Virus record (IMG/VR): IMGVR_UViG_3300023219_000191
Location: 1 to 44,652 of that record
Length of the DNA stretch: 44,652 bases
Direction: 5' to 3' (one strand)
From: a virus
In this document: one piece after another, positions 1-6,694 of the stretch
Position numbering within the stretch: position 1 is the first letter of the stretch
Layout: each line of letters starts with the position of its first letter
Made by a program: the position numbers and the translations under genes
Notes under the pieces: generated by a model
The model's database searches: none
Told to the model about the DNA's origin: nothing
What the model saw: the letters and a program-made list of their open reading frames with translations, nothing else

Positions 1-67
1 GAGATATAGTTTTTTCTGTTTAGCACAATCCGCTTGCTTTTTTTTTCTATATCTCGCTTTTTTATTT
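1..67. repeat. Left arm of a perfect 67-bp inverted repeat
   Basis: Bases 1-67 are the exact reverse complement of 523-589 (position i pairs with 590-i; the first mismatch is 68/522). The arm may extend beyond the window start. It carries its own 9-bp inverted ends, GAGATATAG at 1-9 and CTATATCTC at 47-55, around a core rich in A/T tracts. The two arms bracket one small HTH gene and its leader. This could be a recombination or protein-binding site pair, an origin or terminus structure, or a fold-back assembly or amplification artefact, because the window begins exactly here. Confidence 0.9.
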
Positions 68-315
68 CTTAAATACATATATATACTTCTTTTTAGTGTA
101 CAGAGTACAAGAGATGTAATCTAACTTATAAATCAATATCTTACGTTCGTACACTGCTGAGACACCCCTGAGACAGTTTAATTTTCTATGTCTCAAAATA
201 CCATAATATAAGGTCGTTAATGCCTTGATATAGCTTATATATACTGGTAGACTATACATATAGTAATTGAGCATAATAACGTATACATAACGCATTTAGC
301 TGTGGAGATATATAA
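68..315 (+). promoter_or_regulatory. AT-rich leader upstream of the first HTH gene
   Basis: This gap of about 250 bases inside the inverted-repeat element holds no convincing gene. A reverse reading frame of 77 codons exists but has no ribosome-binding site and an AT-driven composition. The stretch contains operator-like TGAGACA repeats (157-195) and a GAGATATA box at 305-312 that overlaps the ribosome-binding site of the 316 gene. No promoter with both good -35 and -10 boxes was recognised. It is probably the control region for the HTH gene, and perhaps for leftward transcription if the ends are joined. Confidence 0.45.
157..195. promoter_or_regulatory. Candidate operator: three TGAGACA boxes
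   Basis: CTGAGACA occurs at 157-164 and again at 168-175, exactly 11 bases (one helical turn) apart. The inverse TGTCTCA lies at 189-195. This direct-plus-inverted arrangement in front of an HTH gene is typical of an operator. The binding protein is unknown; the 316-528 product is the obvious candidate. Seen: the repeats. Inferred: the function. Confidence 0.4.
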
Positions 316-528
316 ATGAAAGAAAAAGCGAAAATTGAATTTATGGATGGCTCAAATATAGCTAAATGCTTAGGTATACATGCTGCTACTTTTTTTAAGT
401 TTGTAGAAAGTGATAAAAATTTTCCTGTTTATAGGATCGGAAAAAAAAGAAAATTTATACTTAAAGAAGTTTTAGAATATATGGGTCCACATTCAGTAAA
501 AAAGGAAATTACAAATATGGAAAAATAA
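316..528 (+). CDS. AlpA/MerR-like helix-turn-helix DNA-binding protein (70 aa)
   Basis: This small protein has the layout of the HTH_17/excisionase family. An N-terminal HTH (about residues 12-30, SNIAKCLGIHAATFFKFV) is followed by a wing containing YRIGKKRKFILKEVLEYM (about 41-58). Members act as transcription regulators or recombination directionality factors. The start is supported by GGAG at 304-307. That site overlaps a GAGATATA box resembling the ends of the flanking inverted repeat, which suggests autoregulation. Its stop codon (526-528) lies inside the right repeat arm. A second unrelated-looking HTH of the same general class is at 38755. No integrase lies nearby, so a regulator role is favoured over excisionase. 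Confidence 0.7.
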   Translation: MKEKAKIEFMDGSNIAKCLGIHAATFFKFVESDKNFPVYRIGKKRKFILKEVLEYMGPHSVKKEITNMEK

Positions 529-591
529 AAAAGCGAGATATAGAAAAAAAAAGCAAGCGGATTGTGCTAAACAGAAAAAACTATATCTCGC
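523..591. repeat. Right arm of the 67-bp inverted repeat, with an 11-bp hairpin
   Basis: Bases 523-589 match the reverse complement of 1-67 exactly. Here the internal hairpin ends extend to 11 bp, GCGAGATATAG (533-543) and CTATATCTCGC (581-591), with a 37-base loop flanked by a 9-A and a 6-A tract. There is no T-run after the stem, so it does not look like a simple rho-independent terminator. A further short palindrome CTACGTAG (595-602) follows before the primase gene. A replication-initiation or recombinase site is possible. Confidence 0.85.
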
Positions 592-648
592 CAGCTACGT
601 AGTGTAGCAAATTTAATATTAATAGCAAAAGAAAAATAGGATTTCATA

Positions 649-2970
649 ATGCCCAAGATCATATTTTTTGGAACCTCAAGCAGAGGTGTTCCAACCAAGC
701 GTATCTATCCAGAATCAATTACTTTTTTTAATTTATACAAGCGAATAAAAAAAGGCATACCTTCTCCAATTACCAATGCAGACTATTGGCTTGGCACATC
801 AGGTCAAAGGAACAAATGGAAAGCCACTGACTTTTTCACAGCTGCTCTTTTTACAGGAAAAACTCGTAATAGCAAAGCGGTTAAAAACGTACATTTAGTC
901 ATTATTGATATTGATGTTCATGCTTCAGCAGAACACGTAATTAATACTTTTAGATCTATTAACGTACCTTTAGAACTGCAACATTTGAATATGTTTCTTT
1001 ATAATACGACAAGTAGTCAAAAGGGTGCTCTTAAAGTACGTTTAGTTATTGATGTTCAGCCTTATGACCAAATGTATCATGCTAACGTTGTTTCTAATAT
1101 CGCAGACATACTAGGTCTTAGGTTTGACCCTATTTCAAAAATACATAAGTTTGACCCCGTTTCAAAAATACCATGCCAACTTATGTATTTTCCATTATCT
1201 TTTGAGGACTACCCTTTAGAATGCGTCTTTTATCCCAGCACTAATCCCACAGGCATTGTTCGTCAGTTCTTTGACTATGAAGGAGAAATGCCGAAAGAGA
1301 AAGACATAAGCTTAGATTCATCTATAGAGCCTTATGCACAATATTCTGATGCTGACATACTTGAAGCCATCACATTTTTAAAAGTCGACCATGAAGACAA
1401 TGAGCGCTATGGGCCAAGATTTCGTATTGCCGCAGCCATAAAACGACAATATAAATATGATGATGCAAAAGGTCGTGGAATATTAGAAGCATACGCTGCA
1501 AGATGGACGATAGATGGTTCAAGAGATAAGATTTTCGACTATTACAACCGACTCAAAGACCCAACAGGTGGAGAAGCCATAACAATACTAACGCTTATAT
1601 CTGAAGCAAAGAAGAATGGTTGGGAACAGAAACACCATTGGTTAGATGATTTTGTATATTTGGAACAAGCAAGAAATCAATTTTATAACACAAAGACAAA
1701 ATCAGCGATTAACAAAAGCACTTTTGACAATGTTTACAGGCATCGCTTATTAGATCCTAATAAATCTTGGGAAAAACAGAGAGCAGATTTAGCCTCATTA
1801 TATGCAACTACAGTACAAAGAATACCTACTTATGCTGATGTAATGTTTTATCCAGGTGCAGGAGAAACATTCAGATTGGTAAAACACGGACCTATATATT
1901 TAAATACTTATATACCCATTGAGATTAACCATCCTCCAAATAAAACAGCCGTTCAAAAGACATTGCGAATTATGGACAAACATATATCAGACATTATAGG
2001 TGACCCTGTAGGTGACCCTCAGCTTAAAAAATTAGTATTTTCGTTCTTGGCTAATATTGTTCAAAATCCCGCAACCCCTGCAAAATGGGCGCTTGTTTTA
2101 GTCTCAGTACCTGGTACAGGTAAATCAATCATCTATACATGGCTGTCTGCAATAATGGGAAAACATGCAAAAGATCCAAGATGGGCAGATTATATATCCA
2201 GTCAGTCTGATTATTTATTAGATACCCAACTTTTACTATTAAATGAAGTTTTGCCAGGAAGACGTAATGCCACCTCTCTAACTGAGTCATTAAAAACCAT
2301 TGTTGAGGGCAAAACAGCAAAAGTTCGAGTTATGTATCGAAATACTTTTGAGGTACCTAGTCGCTTAAACATTATGCTTTTCAGCAACAGTAAAAAAATA
2401 ATAACTCCTAAAGATGATACAAGACGCTACCTTTATATTGAGTCACCCATGACAGTCATTGAAGCAAAAGAGAAATATAAAACCGATGGGTTTAGAGAAG
2501 CCTATGAATTAGCACAGCGTCCTCATGACATCGTTGCTGCTCTAATGTTTTATCCTATATATAAAGGTTTTGACCTTAATGCTGCATACCAAACAGAAGC
2601 TATAGAGAGGCTCAGACAGGATTCTCATGGCAATGATGCTCAAATAATACAGAATTTCATCGACTCTGGTGAATATGTTGGACTAAACACGCATCTCCTA
2701 TCTGCTTTTCATTTACGAAAAGCCTATAAAGGAGAAAGAGAGCGATATGTTTCCTATAAAGTGGATGAGGCACTAGAAGAACTAGGCTATCGTAAAAGTA
2801 GATATAAAACTAAAGAAAATGACTATCGACTAAATATACCAAAAAGTGATACGTCCAAAAGAATCAAGTTGACAACTTATAACAATATATCTAGTACAAA
2901 TGCTCAAATTAAAGACGAAGAAGAAGTATTGAAAGCACATTATGCTGATATTAAGCCTATGTTTGGATAA
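649..2970 (+). CDS. Phage primase-helicase (AEP-type primase, PriCT-like, SF3 helicase)
   Basis: This replicative protein of 773 residues should synthesise primers and unwind DNA at the phage fork. The N-terminal part resembles archaeo-eukaryotic primases, with an acidic DxD (IIDID, D87/D89) followed by a basic strand KVRLVID near 129-135. The middle (about 230-325) looks like a PriCT_2 domain. The C-terminal half is a superfamily 3/DUF5906-like helicase with Walker A VSVPGTGKS (485-493), Walker B LLLLNE (528-533) and a later motif containing FSNSKK. An internal 9-residue duplication (FDPISKI/FDPVSKI) lies near 159-176. AGGA about 10 bases before ATG supports the start. It stands first in the forward block, directly after the inverted repeat. 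Confidence 0.85.
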   Translation: MPKIIFFGTSSRGVPTKRIYPESITFFNLYKRIKKGIPSPITNADYWLGTSGQRNKWKATDFFTAALFTGKTRNSKAVKNVHLVIIDIDVHASAEHVINTFRSINVPLELQHLNMFLYNTTSSQKGALKVRLVIDVQPYDQMYHANVVSNIADILGLRFDPISKIHKFDPVSKIPCQLMYFPLSFEDYPLECVFYPSTNPTGIVRQFFDYEGEMPKEKDISLDSSIEPYAQYSDADILEAITFLKVDHEDNERYGPRFRIAAAIKRQYKYDDAKGRGILEAYAARWTIDGSRDKIFDYYNRLKDPTGGEAITILTLISEAKKNGWEQKHHWLDDFVYLEQARNQFYNTKTKSAINKSTFDNVYRHRLLDPNKSWEKQRADLASLYATTVQRIPTYADVMFYPGAGETFRLVKHGPIYLNTYIPIEINHPPNKTAVQKTLRIMDKHISDIIGDPVGDPQLKKLVFSFLANIVQNPATPAKWALVLVSVPGTGKSIIYTWLSAIMGKHAKDPRWADYISSQSDYLLDTQLLLLNEVLPGRRNATSLTESLKTIVEGKTAKVRVMYRNTFEVPSRLNIMLFSNSKKIITPKDDTRRYLYIESPMTVIEAKEKYKTDGFREAYELAQRPHDIVAALMFYPIYKGFDLNAAYQTEAIERLRQDSHGNDAQIIQNFIDSGEYVGLNTHLLSAFHLRKAYKGERERYVSYKVDEALEELGYRKSRYKTKENDYRLNIPKSDTSKRIKLTTYNNISSTNAQIKDEEEVLKAHYADIKPMFG
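1122..1175 (+). repeat. 27-bp tandem repeat inside the primase gene
   Basis: Two adjacent 27-base units (1122-1148, 1149-1175) both contain TTTGACCC and TTTCAAAAATAC. They add nine codons in frame. The two encoded segments read FDPISKIHK and FDPVSKIPC. The duplication lies after the presumed primase acidic residues, in what should be a linker or loop. Confidence 0.7.
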
Positions 2971-3086
2971 ATACGCTTAATTAAAATAAATATCAGTTTA
3001 TTTTATAAATATACCTTTACAAGCTAGTTTAATCTTGTTATTATAATTACAGAGTTTGATAAATATAGTTTAAAGGAGAGAATGAA

Positions 3087-3365
3087 ATGGACAACATAAA
3101 AATAAACAACTTTTTAGAAATCATTGAGACACTTATTGAGAAAATTGGAAAAAGTATAGCTAAAAACCCACTTAAAGTTTCACAGATACTACAAAAAGCT
3201 AAGAAAGAAATAAAAAACATACTTAAGCTTATGCAGAATAATCCTTCTTTCGATAGCCCAGAGCTTAACCATCGTCTTTGTGCGGCACTTGACCAGATAG
3301 GAAAAATACAGCTTTCTAACAAACCACGTGAAATACACCCACTGATTAAACTCAACATAACATAG
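3087..3365 (+). CDS. Hypothetical helical early protein (92 aa)
   Basis: No family was recognised. The protein is predicted helical, Lys/Ile/Leu-rich, with heptad-like spacing through residues 5-60, and no membrane segment. AAAGGAG lies seven bases before ATG, a strong site of the type repeated before most genes of this block. It opens the accessory early operon after a 116-base AT-rich gap and lies nine bases before the tail-tube-like gene. TTTACA (3016-3021) and TATAAT (3042-3047) occur upstream, but their 20-base spacing makes a promoter uncertain. Confidence 0.6.
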   Translation: MDNIKINNFLEIIETLIEKIGKSIAKNPLKVSQILQKAKKEIKNILKLMQNNPSFDSPELNHRLCAALDQIGKIQLSNKPREIHPLIKLNIT

Positions 3366-3374
3366 CAGAATAAA

Positions 3375-3794
3375 ATGGAAATTAAATATAGAGATGATAA
3401 ATTTAAGCGCGGAACTATCTATATAAAGGATGAAACGATTGGAAAAGTTGTATGGTTTGAACTGAGTTTTAGCCAAATCCAACCACCCCCAAACGATCCC
3501 TCAATGGATATCGAGGTAACCGAGGCAGTAAGAGAGTACGAGATTAATGCTTCTAGGCTTTCTCGAACTCATACAGGGAAAGCACAGTTAATCTTTGATA
3601 ATGCTAATATATATCAAGCACAACTGGTACAGACAGATGTTGAATTTACGTTTAAGTTTGCTTTAGGACTTGATGAGAGTGCTACTGGTAAAGCGTTTAT
3701 ATTTTCTGTTGAAGACTCCGACGAACTAGAACGTAAAATAGAATTTGAGATTGTAGGCGCATTAAATATTAATAAAAAAAGGAGAATAAAATGA
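3375..3794 (+). CDS. Tail-tube-like protein in the early region (139 aa)
   Basis: By hand alignment this is a diverged paralogue of the major tail protein at 27237-27626. Shared blocks are GxIxIxxxxIGxVVxFxL near the N-terminus (early GTIYIKDETIGKVVWFEL, late GIIKISGTAIGGVVSFAL), then FDN, QAxL, TFxF, ATGxAxI, S-x-ELE and GxL, in the same order along nearly the whole length. Tail-tube proteins form the hexameric rings of the siphovirus tail, so a copy among early non-structural genes is odd. The last ~25 codons form the first unit of a 70-bp tandem duplication, and the stop overlaps an orphan ATG. The ribosome site is weak. The role is unknown: a non-assembling decoy, a regulator and a spare tube subunit are all conceivable. 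Confidence 0.6.
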   Translation: MEIKYRDDKFKRGTIYIKDETIGKVVWFELSFSQIQPPPNDPSMDIEVTEAVREYEINASRLSRTHTGKAQLIFDNANIYQAQLVQTDVEFTFKFALGLDESATGKAFIFSVEDSDELERKIEFEIVGALNINKKRRIK

Positions 3795-3862
3795 ACTAGA
3801 ACGTAAAATAGAATTTGAGATTGTAGGCGCATTAAATATTAATAAAAAAAGGAGACTAAAAT
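3723..3862 (+). repeat. 70-bp tandem duplication (gene tail plus ribosome site)
   Basis: Units 3723-3792 and 3793-3862 differ at one base (GGAGAATAAA versus GGAGACTAAA). Each begins with GAAC, and GAAC recurs at 3863, so the duplication probably arose across this 4-base microhomology. It copies the last codons of the tail-tube-like gene with the downstream ribosome site. The leftover ATG at 3791 is followed by only one sense codon. A diverged third copy lies at 4168-4232. Confidence 0.9.
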
Positions 3863-4112
3863 GAACATATTAATCTTAATCGTAATACCTTCGTTAGTTA
3901 TAGCGATAATAATGGCATTGGTATATTTTAGACTAAATTTTATAGAACTAATGACAATATTAATTTTTTCTATATTGTTAACGACAGCTATTAGGCTACC
4001 TCATATCCTAAAAAGTTATGGTGAAATAACGAGTGACACTTCTACAAACATCCATGAGACTATCTTTGAAAAACTAGATGATATTAGAGAGCACATGGGA
4101 AGGGACGGGTAA
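3861..4112 (+). CDS. Small membrane protein with two transmembrane segments (83 aa)
   Basis: No family was recognised. Residues about 2-24 and 28-50 are strongly hydrophobic and joined by a short turn (YFRLNFIEL), followed by a soluble tail rich in Thr, Ser and Glu. This hairpin topology would fit a holin-like or superinfection-exclusion protein, but nothing specific supports either. The ribosome site (AAAAGGAG) comes from the second unit of the 70-bp duplication. The 3' end runs into a decayed copy of the tail-tube-like gene, so the last residues (about MGRDG) may not be original. Confidence 0.6.
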   Translation: MNILILIVIPSLVIAIIMALVYFRLNFIELMTILIFSILLTTAIRLPHILKSYGEITSDTSTNIHETIFEKLDDIREHMGRDG

Positions 4113-4212
4113 AGCAGTTGTTTTATCACTTGTTGAATGCTCCGGCGAACTATTTGAATTTTACAACGAACTAGAACGCAAAATTCAAGATTGTAGGCGT
4201 ATTAAATATTAA
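4105..4212 (+). pseudogene. Decayed C-terminal copy of the tail-tube-like gene
   Basis: Read in frame from 4105, the sequence gives TGKAVVLSLVECSGEL, then NELERKI, then a stop at 4210-4212. This parallels ATGKAFIFSVEDSDELERKI of the 3375-3794 gene. The match then continues at DNA level into a third copy (4168-4232) of the 70-bp unit that ends in the ribosome site for the next gene. No start codon or N-terminal part remains. This is a remnant of gene duplication, not a functional gene. Confidence 0.6.
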
Positions 4213-4232
4213 TAAAAATAGGAGAATATAAA

Positions 4233-4682
4233 ATGAGCGCTTTTATAGATACACGCAAAGAAAGGACATATTGTACATATACTAAACTTGATATAACTGT
4301 TGATTTACTCTTACATTATATCTATTTTTCGAGGTGCGATGATGAAAACAACACTACTAACCCGATAATGTTTTTACGAGACGCGGGAGACCTTTTAAGA
4401 GATGTATTATGGATAATGCAAATAGAATTGCATTGTCCACATTCTAGTTTTGAAGCTTCATCCGCAGAGAGAGTTTCTCATTTCAGCCTAGACGGAATAT
4501 TAAAACATTCTGTTAGTGGGGTTTGTCAAACTAAACATGATTTACCTTTCTCACAATTTAAAGACAATAAGGAAATAATAGGAAATATTGATCTAGCATT
4601 AGTTTGTCTTGAACGCAGCATAGTTTTGAATACGGGAAAATATGAGAATACTGTGAAACCCTCTAAACTTACATACGGCTAA
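4233..4682 (+). CDS. Hypothetical early protein (149 aa)
   Basis: No family was recognised. The product is soluble, with several Cys and His residues (for example CPH near 69-71) and an acidic middle, and no signal peptide or membrane segment. Its ribosome site (ATAGGAGAATATAAA) is the end of the third copy of the duplicated 70-bp unit, so its expression signals were recruited from the tail-tube-like gene. It is a non-overlapping member of the small-gene operon, with the next gene 31 bases on. Confidence 0.6.
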   Translation: MSAFIDTRKERTYCTYTKLDITVDLLLHYIYFSRCDDENNTTNPIMFLRDAGDLLRDVLWIMQIELHCPHSSFEASSAERVSHFSLDGILKHSVSGVCQTKHDLPFSQFKDNKEIIGNIDLALVCLERSIVLNTGKYENTVKPSKLTYG

Positions 4683-4713
4683 AGAGAAATATTAAATAAA
4701 AAAGGAGAAAGAG

Positions 4714-5136
4714 ATGGGAAATACAGGTTATACGCCTAAAGGAAAATTAGATGAGAGCAATCCTTCCAAAGGAGGCAGTGGTGTTGTATATCCACCTATT
4801 ACAACCATGAAAATAGAAATCGGCTATGGAAATGAAATAGTAAAGGAGCTTGATGGAATTAACAACCTTGTTCCCAAACCACAATTAACTGAGAATGAAG
4901 AAGCTATAGATATTGCTATAGAAATTCTTTTAAACTTTGCTGATTGTCTACCTGCGGATATACAGGAAGAACTTCCAAAGTTAATAGATGCCCTTAAAAA
5001 TGATAAGAAAAAGCATGGACTGGAAGGTATAAGAAAAGTATTGAAATCAGATAATACTTTTACATGGAGAAGTGAAAAGTTAATAGACGTCCTTAAACCT
5101 GATGTTCAGGAGAAATCTGAGCAAATGGAAGAATAA
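4714..5136 (+). CDS. Hypothetical early protein with C-terminal DNxFTWxSEKL motif (140 aa)
   Basis: No family was recognised. The protein starts with a Gly/Ser/Pro-rich flexible stretch (residues 1-30), continues with an acidic helical region (about 55-100), and ends with the motif KSDNTFTWRSEKL (about 110-122), which recurs near the N-terminus of the next gene product. AAAGGAG five bases before ATG is a strong ribosome site. The shared motif suggests either a common binding partner or a recombination footprint. Confidence 0.6.
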   Translation: MGNTGYTPKGKLDESNPSKGGSGVVYPPITTMKIEIGYGNEIVKELDGINNLVPKPQLTENEEAIDIAIEILLNFADCLPADIQEELPKLIDALKNDKKKHGLEGIRKVLKSDNTFTWRSEKLIDVLKPDVQEKSEQMEE

Positions 5137-5223
5137 GAAATTACAACAGGGAGAATATGATGGCTAATATAGAAAAAATAATGAAAGCAGATAATGCTTT
5201 TACATGGGCAAGCGAAAAGTTAA
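5041..5223 (+). repeat. Pair of 43-bp direct repeats encoding DNxFTWxSEKL
   Basis: Copies at 5041-5083 and 5181-5223 lie exactly 140 bases apart and differ at about six positions. The first is near the end of one gene and the second near the beginning of the next, both read in the same frame (SDNTFTWRSEKL and ADNAFTWASEKL). Part of the first gene's end was evidently copied into the front of the second, or the reverse. Confidence 0.75.
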
Positions 5224-5576
5224 GCGTCAATGACAATGACGCACACAGGATTGGAGGGGAAAGATATTTGCGTAATATCCACAAGATTCATAGAGAGTTA
5301 ACAGAACATGATGTTAAAAGCCTATTTTATGAAAAGCCTAGAAAAGAGAAAGTACGCATTATTCGTTTGGTATATTATTTCAATTGGACATACATTCTTG
5401 ATGAGGTAGAGCTAACACCCATAGATATTACATACACTAAGACTTTCCGTAAAAGAAAAACGCTATATCTTCATACACATAAGAATGATTTTTTACTTAC
5501 CAATAAAATAGAGCTAGGCAGCTATATATTTATTACATGGAAAGTTGATGGGAGCTTAAAACTAACAAAGGATTAG
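5157..5576 (+). CDS. Hypothetical early protein with N-terminal DNxFTWxSEKL motif (139 aa)
   Basis: No family was recognised. The N-terminus carries MKADNAFTWASEKLS (about residues 9-23). The remainder is basic and rich in Lys, Arg, Tyr and Ile, with alternating strands (KVRIIRLVYYFNWTYI; KTLYLHTHKNDFLL), suggesting a small beta-rich fold that might bind nucleic acid. GGGAG six bases before the first ATG fixes the start. A tight operon arrangement continues on both sides. Confidence 0.6.
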   Translation: MMANIEKIMKADNAFTWASEKLSVNDNDAHRIGGERYLRNIHKIHRELTEHDVKSLFYEKPRKEKVRIIRLVYYFNWTYILDEVELTPIDITYTKTFRKRKTLYLHTHKNDFLLTNKIELGSYIFITWKVDGSLKLTKD

Positions 5577-5582
5577 GAGAAT

Positions 5583-5716
5583 ATGATGATGTCGAAGGGG
5601 TGCCTGTCGTAGTTTCATTAGAGAATATTTCTAAAGTAACTGGAATCAGCATAGATGCACTTTTTGAAATGGCTAAGGAAACAATAAGACAGAATAAATT
5701 AAAATATGGAGAATGA
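5583..5716 (+). pseudogene. Small HTH-like gene with an apparent one-base frameshift
   Basis: AGGAG at 5575-5579 precedes ATG 5583, but that frame closes after nine codons (MMMSKGCLS). One extra G in the GGGG run at 5597-5600 would open a continuous product ending KLKYGE, with SLENISKVTGISIDALFEMA resembling the HTH half of the 316-528 protein. The downstream frame (from GTG 5600) ends with TGA at 5714-5716, one base before the next start. It could be a true frameshift, a sequencing slip in the G run, or a 38-codon gene starting at GTG. Confidence 0.4.
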
Positions 5717-5717
5717 A

Positions 5718-5927
5718 ATGTTTGTAAGAGAATGTATGTTAATGGCCGTAATATTTATAATAGTTGGATTATTTTCGTTTGTACTTTATAAAATAAGTAT
5801 GAAATCACCAAGATTCAATCCAGTAGACATCGAAAGAAGATTAGTAGTGTCTAAAAAGTATTGCGATCAAGGAGTAGCTACAGCTTGTGATGCTGTATAT
5901 AGAAGTGAACTAAAGAGAAAAATATAA
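5718..5927 (+). CDS. Small single-pass membrane protein (69 aa)
   Basis: No family was recognised. One hydrophobic segment (about residues 6-27, LMAVIFIIVGLFSFVLYKIS) is followed by a basic soluble tail containing the cysteine pair YCDQGVATACDA. The start at 5718 is preferred over an ATG at 5706 because GGAG (5708-5711) stands six bases before 5718 and nothing stands before 5706. It directly precedes the outer-membrane protein gene and may act with it at the envelope, which is inference only. Confidence 0.6.
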   Translation: MFVRECMLMAVIFIIVGLFSFVLYKISMKSPRFNPVDIERRLVVSKKYCDQGVATACDAVYRSELKRKI

Positions 5928-5951
5928 TTTAACAAAAATAGGAGAATATAA

Positions 5952-6647
5952 ATGAAAATTGATACATATAACATGATAAGAATAGGAATAATGATAGTTT
6001 TAGGCTTATCCCTTATATTACTAGGCTTAAAATCAGCTAATGCAGAAGGTCTATCTGGACCTTATATATCAGGAAACCTAGGTTTGGCTGTTCTACCAGA
6101 CTTTAAATACACTATCAACGGTGGCAGCACTAAATATGACTATATTAATCATAATTTAGGTTTTGGTGCGAGCTTTGCTGGGGGGTATAAGAAAGAGCGC
6201 TTCCGCATTGAGTTAGAAGTTGCTTCTTCAATGGTTACGCATAAGGAGGAATATTTAGATGGAGGACCATTATTGCCGGATATGACGCTTACAGGTAATA
6301 CTTCTATAATAACAGTAATGGGCAACGTATACCTTGAATTTTTTGATAGTGAAGCTAGCACGCTTGTACCATATATAGGAGTTGGTTCGGGGTATGTACG
6401 TCTCAGTACCAAAAAGACATTAGAATTGTTTGGAGTAAGTACAGATCAAAAAATAAATAACAATTTGCTTGGCGCTCAAGGGATTGTAGGGCTTAAATAT
6501 AATATGGATGAGAAATCAGCAATCACTTTTCAGTGGAAGGGCTTGATTACTCAAGGACCAACTTTTAAAATACCAGGTACAACAGATTTGAAATATGATG
6601 CCTTCTATACAAATACATTTGCTGTTGGTGTATTGTATCGCTTCTAA
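5952..6647 (+). CDS. Outer-membrane beta-barrel, Surface_Ag_2/P44-like (231 aa)
   Basis: A signal peptide of about 31 residues (hydrophobic LGLSLILLGL, cleavage after ANA) leads into an eight-strand-type barrel. Evidence is the alternating hydrophobic strands, the block YIGVGSGYVRLST typical of opacity/P44-Msp2 surface antigens, the strand FRIELEV, and the terminal VGVLYRF, with the C-terminal phenylalanine recognised by the BAM complex. ATAGGAGAATATAA precedes ATG. In the host this would sit in the outer membrane. A plausible role is lysogenic conversion, receptor masking or blocking of superinfection. The phage carries a second member at 25924-26634. Family known; role inferred. Confidence 0.75.
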   Translation: MKIDTYNMIRIGIMIVLGLSLILLGLKSANAEGLSGPYISGNLGLAVLPDFKYTINGGSTKYDYINHNLGFGASFAGGYKKERFRIELEVASSMVTHKEEYLDGGPLLPDMTLTGNTSIITVMGNVYLEFFDSEASTLVPYIGVGSGYVRLSTKKTLELFGVSTDQKINNNLLGAQGIVGLKYNMDEKSAITFQWKGLITQGPTFKIPGTTDLKYDAFYTNTFAVGVLYRF

Positions 6648-6694
6648 TAGGACTAGGAATATACACAAAACAATTATATAAAAGGAGATATAAT

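Noticed and set aside
62-295. Reverse-strand 77-codon reading frame inside the inverted-repeat element
   Set aside because: No ribosome site, composition follows the AT-rich leader (many Tyr/Ile/Leu), and it overlaps operator-like repeats.
3016-3047. Promoter candidate TTTACA ... TATAAT before 3087
   Set aside because: The spacing of 20 bases is too long for a standard sigma-70 promoter, and such boxes are frequent in AT-rich DNA.
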